Positions 59,201 to 64,000 of a stretch of 64,000 nucleotides of DNA are shown one piece after another. Both the position numbers and the translations under genes were made by a program. The DNA comes from Hedera helix. Lineage: Eukaryota; Streptophyta; Magnoliopsida; Apiales; Araliaceae. Location: assembly GCA_947179155.2 (NCBI GenBank), contig OX359268.1, positions 2,095,001 to 2,159,000 of the forward strand, in the 5' to 3' direction. Under the pieces are notes generated by a model that did not search any database, was not told the DNA's origin, and saw only the letters and a program-made list of their open reading frames with translations. Within the stretch, counting starts at the first letter, position 1. Each line of letters begins with the position of its first letter.

Positions 59201-59565
59201 GATTCTTCGATCATACGGATCTGAGCAGTCCGGTGATCGGAGAGAGAAACGGTTGAATCGGGATCGTAGAATCCATGGTGCATATGTTCCCCCCATATAT
59301 TCTCCCACAATCCCGACGATTCATCGTACAGCTCCGCTATCCCCTTCTGCAGCACCTCAATCTCCCTCTCCCTCTCCCTCTCCCTCTCCCTCTCCGCCGC
59401 CGCCGCCGCACTGGTTGTTACTAGTAATGGGCTCTGCCTCTCAGCTCCGCCGCTACCAGTGAGGCTCAGCCGCTTGCCGCCGACGAGTGTCTCCCTGCAC
59501 GTGCTGAAGCCGGATAGGAGCTTCACGTATGCCGAAGTGCACGTGCTTAACAATGCATTACTCAT
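56217..59565 (-). CDS. VTE4: Gamma-tocopherol C-methyltransferase, six exons, 357 codons
   Basis: It transfers a methyl group from S-adenosylmethionine to gamma- or delta-tocopherol, giving alpha- or beta-tocopherol (last step of vitamin E synthesis, plastid). Exons on the minus strand: 59178-59565, 57854-58023, 57643-57747, 57271-57474, 56425-56527 and 56217-56320. All introns are GT..AG and phases join without a stop. The start is the ATG at 59565, the first in a GA-rich leader. Residues 1 to about 50 are Ser/Thr-rich and basic, like a transit peptide. LYDESSGLWE and WGEHMHHGFYDPD follow; SAM motif I, VDVGCGIGG, is at about 140-148; VWSMESGEHMPDKMK is in exon 3; APGATIIIVTWCHR is in exon 4; DWSENVAPFWPAVI is in exon 5. 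Length fits the family (about 350). Odd features are a poly-Ala plus Glu-Arg repeat at residues 53-68 and MITEs in introns 1 and 4. No defect was seen; it looks functional. Confidence 0.93.
56890..57084. mobile_element. Fold-back MITE in intron 4 of VTE4
   Basis: The ends GGCCATTTGAATAGGGAC and, on the other strand, GGCCATTTGACGAAGGAC are inverted repeats. The complementarity extends inward (for example CTCTCACATGAAT against ATTCATGTGAGAG at the centre), so most of the 195 bp forms one long hairpin. A clear target duplication was not found, so the superfamily is undetermined. Confidence 0.75.
58374..58480. mobile_element. Stowaway-like MITE end in intron 1 of VTE4
   Basis: TACTTCCTCCGTCCCAAACT (about 58377) is the characteristic Tc1/mariner Stowaway terminus (CTCCCTCCGTCCC type) and starts at a TA. 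The opposite inverted end was not found downstream, so only one end or a truncated copy remains. Confidence 0.6.
59363..59410. repeat. Coding microsatellite: CCCTCT hexamer plus CGC triplets in VTE4 exon 1
   Basis: About five CCCTCT units (minus strand AGAGGG) encode Glu-Arg dipeptides, next to five CGC/GCC triplets encoding Ala. They lie between the presumed transit peptide and the conserved methyltransferase region, a tolerant linker. Confidence 0.9.
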
Positions 59566-60824
59566 TTTCTCTTTGACTTCTCTCTCTTTTCCTTCATGTG
59601 GAACAATCTGTCTGGAGCGGAATTAAGTAGGAAAAAATTAGCACACACTACAGACTACAGCATGACGTTATTCATTTACTACTATATTATCTGAAGGCTT
59701 TTTTTTTTATTTTATTATTATTGTTGTTAGTGTTATTTATACTAATAAAACATATATTATTTAATCTATTTTTGGTATTAATAAAGCATAGAATAATATA
59801 GAAACTCTAAATTTACTGTGTTAGCATTTGGATTAAAAGAATAACGAAACAAATGAAATATAAAAAGGAATTAAATAAAAAATAAAATGATTAATTTTAT
59901 TTTGATTAAAATGAGTTAATTTATATTTATTTTTTTAAATAAAATTTTAAAAAAGTAAGAGATCCTCATATTTATTTTTTTAATTCAAATGTAGTATAGA
60001 TGTAAATTGTTTTTATATTGATGCTGGCTTGTTTTAGTATCGATTGAGGTGCAATTTTCTCTCTTTTCTATGTGGACATCAAATTCAAAAGAATAAGTAT
60101 AAATACATAATATGAAGCACAATATGGAACACAATAAATGATCTAAACCATTGAAAGATGGGACCTTATACGAAAATCCGTATCAGGTCCTACTTTTTAA
60201 TAGTTAAGATGTATATAATATTTGGAGTAGTGTTTGATTGTAGTGTGTGTAAAATTATCTAATTCAAAATCAGGAGAAATGATGTGACCTTTTTAAAATA
60301 AATTTTAAAATTCATGTAAAGTCTAACCGATAAATTTATCTTTTTCAGGTGGACATCAAAATCATGGGAAATGATGATATTTTGAAAATAAATTTTAAAC
60401 AACATATTTATAACGATTATATTTTTTAAATAATTTATAATAATTATTTATATTATTAAATGAGAAAAGAGAAAATAATGGTCCTTTTGAAAATGTGTCA
60501 TAAATCTTTTTTTATTTTCCCTTGCAAAATTTGTTTTATTATAATTTCATCATTTTTTATCTTTTTTTAATTCTCAAAATTTAATAAAAGTCTTATTATA
60601 TCTATACAATAATGGCAACGCAACCAAGTCTAGTAATACTTTATAAAACTCCCTCTCTCTCCTCAATTTTCTTCTTTGGCCAGCTAGCTTGGGTTTATCT
60701 CTTGTCCGCATTTTCCGCGACTCAATTGAACGTCTTTATTTGGAATTACTTGAGTCGAGGAAGATACCTATAGAGATATTAACTGTAACAACTTTGTCAT
60801 GAATAATGATTATAGTAATAATTT
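59566..60824 (-). promoter_or_regulatory. Upstream region of VTE4
   Basis: Directly before the ATG the minus strand has a GA-rich leader (GGAAAAGAGAGAGAAG, about 59573-59600), typical of a plant 5' UTR. No confident TATA box was found; ATAATATAG near 59683-59691 is a weak candidate. Further upstream the DNA is AT-rich. It has a repeated TGTGGACATCAAA / GGTGGACATCAAA motif (60080 and 60348) and a short inverted repeat around ACGAAAATCCGTAT near 60170. No ORF. Confidence 0.45.
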
Positions 60825-61079
60825 TTACAATAATTTTTATAAAAATAATAGACTTATCACTTTTATATAAGAAAAAAAATTAAGAGCATATATGTTCTGA
60901 TAGATTATAGATCTAATAAATTAATTTTTTGAATCAAAATATGATATTAGATGAATATATATAGGTTGAATATTTTCAACAACTGGTATCAATATTTTAA
61001 TTATGGACTTGGGATATAAATATGATATAGACTACGCATAATAAATGAAAATAATTCATTAAGTCAGTGGTGTAAATGA

Positions 61080-61598
61080 CTCTTTTCGTAGAAGCTCTTT
61101 ATTGGTTCTTAACAAGAGATTGGGAAAAAAATGATGGGCTAGACTTAATAAATTATGGATACTTGGTGGATTATGGGATAGGCTCAATAAATTATGAATA
61201 GACATGATGGGTTAGGTTCAATGAATTATGAATAGATATGATGGGCTAAACTCAATGAATTATGGATACTTGGTAGATTTTAGGCTAGATTTAATGAATT
61301 ATAGATACTTGGTGAATTATGTACTCTTTGAGTAAGTGGTGAATTCTTTCTTCTCAGAGATACTCTTTGGATGGACTTATGAATACTTGATGGATTATAT
61401 ATTCTTTGAGCAAGTAGTGAACTCTTCTCGAGAAGACTCTTAGGAGATCAAACAAGAGATATTGGGAGATAAGCCTCATCATATAGAGATATTTGATAGG
61501 CTTAGTAGAGGCTCTTGGTAGATCAAATAAGAGAGACTTGATGGGCTTGACAAAGATTCTTGGTGGATCAAACAAAAGACATTGAAGAGGGTACTTCG
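61080..61598. repeat. Degenerate tandem repeats inside the TRIM-like element (left block)
   Basis: First sub-array (61135-61320): units around GGGCTAGACTTAATAAATTATGGAT, about 45-60 bp. Second (61430-61590): units around CTTGATGGGCTT..CTCTTGGTAGATCAAA, about 47-50 bp. The minus-strand ORF at 61354-61575 is a by-product and reads a repeated FDLPRA..KPIK pattern. Confidence 0.65.
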
Positions 61599-63265
61599 TG
61601 ATAGGGTTAAATTATATGATATTTTTATTTCCTAATACTTAATTTTTATATTTATTGTATGCTTAAATGTTTAATTATTTAGCTTATTTTGATTTTAATA
61701 GGTTTTATATGATTTTAGTTAATTTATGTTAATTTAGGTAATTTTATAGTATTTTTATATCTCTTTTTATTTATGTGTTTTTATTTATTTTTAGTATTTA
61801 AGGTGTTTTAGTTATTATTATGTGTTTTTAGGATTTTTAGTATTTTTATATTATTTTTATTTATTTTATATTTGATTTTGTAGGGAAATAAAAGTCTAAT
61901 GGCATTTTTGTAATTTCAGCAAAGTTTGAGGGAGAAAACTGTCAAAACAGCAAACATCGGTGGCAATTATGTAATTAACCGAAAAAATCGCGACCGCGCA
62001 TGGCGCGGGGAAGGAATAGCGTGTGATCAAAACGACGCCGTTTTAAGCTAGGAAAAATCAACAGCAGTCCACGCAATGCGCGGCTGGGTTCAGTGGCTTC
62101 GACGCGCCAACGGTAATGAAGGAAAACGGCGGCTGGCGCGTGTGCTGCAGCTTTTTCTCTCTCCTCATGATTGGTTGACGCGTGATTGGCAGATTTTGTT
62201 CTTTTTCTTTCTTTATTTTGGATTTCCTACACTGCAATGCAACAAATCAGTAGAATAAAAGTCCAATTTTAATTTGGAAAAGGATGCAATAATTCTTTAT
62301 TTTATTTTTAATATTTTATTTAGACTTCCAATTAGGGTTAGGAAAATAATTATTTTTATTTTTCTTTTATTTTTAATTGTAAATCCTATTAGGGTTTGGA
62401 CAAGTTAGGAGGTTTATGGAGCCTATAAATAGAGGGCTTGACACACATTGTAATACACAACTCTCATTAGAATAAAAATTATCTCTTCTATTCTTTAGTG
62501 TTCTTTATATTTATGAGTAGTTAATTTATTTTTCTTGGTTTAAGCGATTGAAGCCATCAAGATTTATACGCTGTGAGATCTAATTTATTTTAATTGTTCA
62601 ATTTATATTTTGATTATTGAATATTCTTCTATGCTTAATTTTATGATTGGTTTGTTTAATTTCTAGGAGCGCTACTAGTTTATTATTCATATTAATCTAC
62701 TGCTATTAATGAAGCAACTAAGTTTAATAATTATTTTGCAGATCAAAAGATTATTTTATCTTAGGAAGAATATTCATCTAAATTAAATGCAAACAAGTGG
62801 CTTGTGTTGTTTAGTTCAACGATCTCTCTAATTCTTTATGCTGCTATTAAATTAAATCTTTAGCAAGTGTCGGAGGTTGTTTATTAGTAAGGGTATTTAG
62901 ACCAAGTGGTTCTACTTATCTAAAATTAAAGAGAGAGGAGAAAAATTATTCCACCTGCGAGTAGTTCTTTCTACGGTGAATCTTCAAAATATTAATTGAT
63001 TTATTCTTGCATCAGTGATCAGTTGTAAATTCTTGATGGTGGATATTAACTTAAACCAAGGCTTTTTATTTTTATTTATTTCTTGCATAATTATTTTAAT
63101 TAGTTTTATTTAAATTATTTCTTTAATTCAAAAACCCCCAATTCTTGTTTGCAAAAACATAAAATTAAATAATCATTCTCTGTGGGATCGACTCTTACTT
63201 GCACTACTACATATTTATTTTTCCAAAGTAAGATTTTATTTTTGGGTGCTTGCGACATCACACCA
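61599..63265 (+). mobile_element. Solo LTR, second copy of the 16480-18311 family
   Basis: TGATAGGGTTAA (61599) to CATCACACCA (63265), flanked by a perfect CTTCG duplication (61594-61598 and 63266-63270). It matches the other copy in AATTATTTAGCTTATTT-like AT-rich U3, a GC-rich central part (61990-62150), a CTATAAATAGAGGGCTTG promoter and leader (62422-62440), the AGGAAGAATATTCATC region and the GTGGGATCGACTCTTACTTG tail. It has no internal domain. The ORF at 62076-62258 has no domain. Confidence 0.85.
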
Positions 63266-63289
63266 CTTCGTCAACCAGAAAAAGTGATA

Positions 63290-63650
63290 AGCTAATGTGA
63301 TTATGTACTCTTTAAGCAAGTGATTGACTATTCTCAAGGAGATTCTTGGAGAATCAAATAAGAGATATTGAGAGATAAACCTCATCAAATAAAGAAACTT
63401 GATGGGCTTGATAAAGGCTCTTGGTAGATCAAACAAGAGAGACTTGATGAGTTTGTTAGATACTCTTGGTAGATCAAACAAAAGATATTAAATAAGGTGA
63501 CTTGTCAACTCAAAGAAATGATAGACTAACGCTTAAAAGAGTATGATTAAAGTTCAAGGAAAAGTTTGATGTTGATGTGGATTGAGCACATTAAGGAGAA
63601 GATTGTTAAGGTACCGATGTGGATAGAGAGATCATGCGTTAAGGGAGAGA
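63290..63650. repeat. Degenerate tandem repeats inside the TRIM-like element (right block)
   Basis: Units again around GATGGGCTTGATAAAGGCTCTTGGTAGATCAAA (63403-63480). This block is a diverged direct copy of 61390-61598: both contain TTGGGAGATAAGCCTCATC-type and AAACAAGAGAGACTTGATG segments in the same order. A second PPT-plus-LTR-start-like sequence, AAGGAGAAGATTGTTAAGGTACC, lies at 63594-63616, 60 bp before the real one. Confidence 0.6.
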
Positions 63651-63808
63651 TTGTTGAGATACCACGTGATAATAAAGTTACACATCCAAACATAAAAGAA
63701 AAAAAATTAAGAATATATATACTCTAATGGACTATAAATTTAATAAATTAACTTTTTAAGTTAAAATTTAATTTTAAATAAGTATACAAGTGCCTAATAT
63801 TCTTGACA

Positions 63809-64000
63809 CTTCTTTTATTTTTTTCCTATATTCCACGATTTTCTGCCAAGTTTCGAAAGCCTTCAAATTTGTCATTGTGATAGAATTATAAGTTTTGTTC
63901 AATATTTGGCAATGGTGGATTTCTTTTTCTATGGTAGCTTGTACGATTCAAAATTATAAGATATTTTTATAAATTAATTTAAAATATTCAAAGTCAAACT
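63809..64000. other. AT-rich sequence to the window end
   Basis: Nothing recognisable. Confidence 0.4.

Larger units (their letters stand above)
60825..63808 (+). mobile_element. Small non-coding LTR retrotransposon (TRIM-like), split by a solo LTR
   Basis: The left LTR ends TTTTCAACA at 60981 and is followed by a PBS-like CTGGTATCA (60983-60991). On the right, a purine tract AAGGGAGAGAT (63641-63651) precedes TGTTGAGATACC (63652), and the LTR ends ATTCTTGACA (63808), about 157 bp. The two LTRs share GAAAAAAAATTAAGA, ATATAT.. and TAATAAATTAA segments in the same order. The internal part is only about 1 kb once the nested LTR at 61599-63265 is removed, has no gag or pol and is made of degenerate tandem repeats. 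The left LTR start is estimated from length. Confidence 0.55.

Noticed and set aside
56217..59565. Possibility that the methyltransferase is a pseudogene or retrocopy
   Set aside because: Six exons with intact GT..AG sites, correct phases, no stops and preserved family motifs argue for a normal gene.
1..64000. tRNA genes, rRNA, CRISPR arrays, riboswitches, bacterial-type operons or phage modules
   Set aside because: No cloverleaf, spacer array or clustered short-spaced genes were seen; tRNA-like matches are only the primer-binding sites of LTR elements.

Overview
This is a nuclear segment of a flowering-plant (eudicot-like) genome. The evidence is a six-exon plastid-pathway gene with GT..AG introns, very AT-rich intergenic DNA, plant-type Ty3/gypsy chromoviruses, Ty1/copia LTRs, hAT elements and MITEs. 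The species cannot be named from the sequence. No tRNA, rRNA, CRISPR array or bacterial-type operon was seen.

One convincing functional host gene is present: a gamma-tocopherol C-methyltransferase (VTE4 type, vitamin E synthesis) on the minus strand at 56217-59565. Its six exons splice at canonical sites into an uninterrupted 357-codon reading frame. Its introns carry a fold-back MITE and a Stowaway-like MITE end. Its first exon holds an expanded Glu-Arg repeat encoded by a hexanucleotide microsatellite.

Almost everything else is a layered transposon graveyard. 1-1602: truncated LTR of a Tekay/Del-like gypsy family. 1603-2135: TIR-element fragment. 2481-4503: non-coding hAT element. 5480-5611: short exon-like ORF of unknown identity. 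5617-7210: minus-strand LTR-like block. 7211-10168: 3' half of a gypsy element (integrase, chromodomain-like tail, PPT, LTR). 10169 to about 15715: 5'-truncated chromovirus, plus strand, with gag, protease, RT, RNase H, integrase and chromodomain all decayed. About 15716-16010 plus 30339-32380: a plus-strand gypsy LTR, followed by a primer-binding site, split by a complete minus-strand gypsy element (16011-30338). That element's left LTR contains a solo LTR (16480-18311), which itself contains an hAT-type MITE (16680-17048). 33018 to about 35870: another plus-strand LTR with a 55-bp tandem array. 36369-51831: complete minus-strand Tekay-like element with matching 5-bp target duplications. Its pol is broken by a fragment of copia LTR, and its right LTR hosts two further solo LTRs (45259-49217 and 49935-51488). 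52330-55495: hAT transposon with an 8-bp target duplication and a decayed dimerisation domain. About 60825-63808: small non-coding LTR element split by a second copy of the 16480-18311 solo LTR.

The order of insertion can be read from the nesting and target-site duplications. Many in-frame stops in the retrotransposon genes sit where the family normally has Gln, Arg or Trp, as expected from C-to-T decay of methylated cytosines. I found no convincing new biological system. The most unusual observations are the four-level nest, the LTR-derived filler inside pol, the LTR-borne tandem arrays and the repeat-based mini LTR element.
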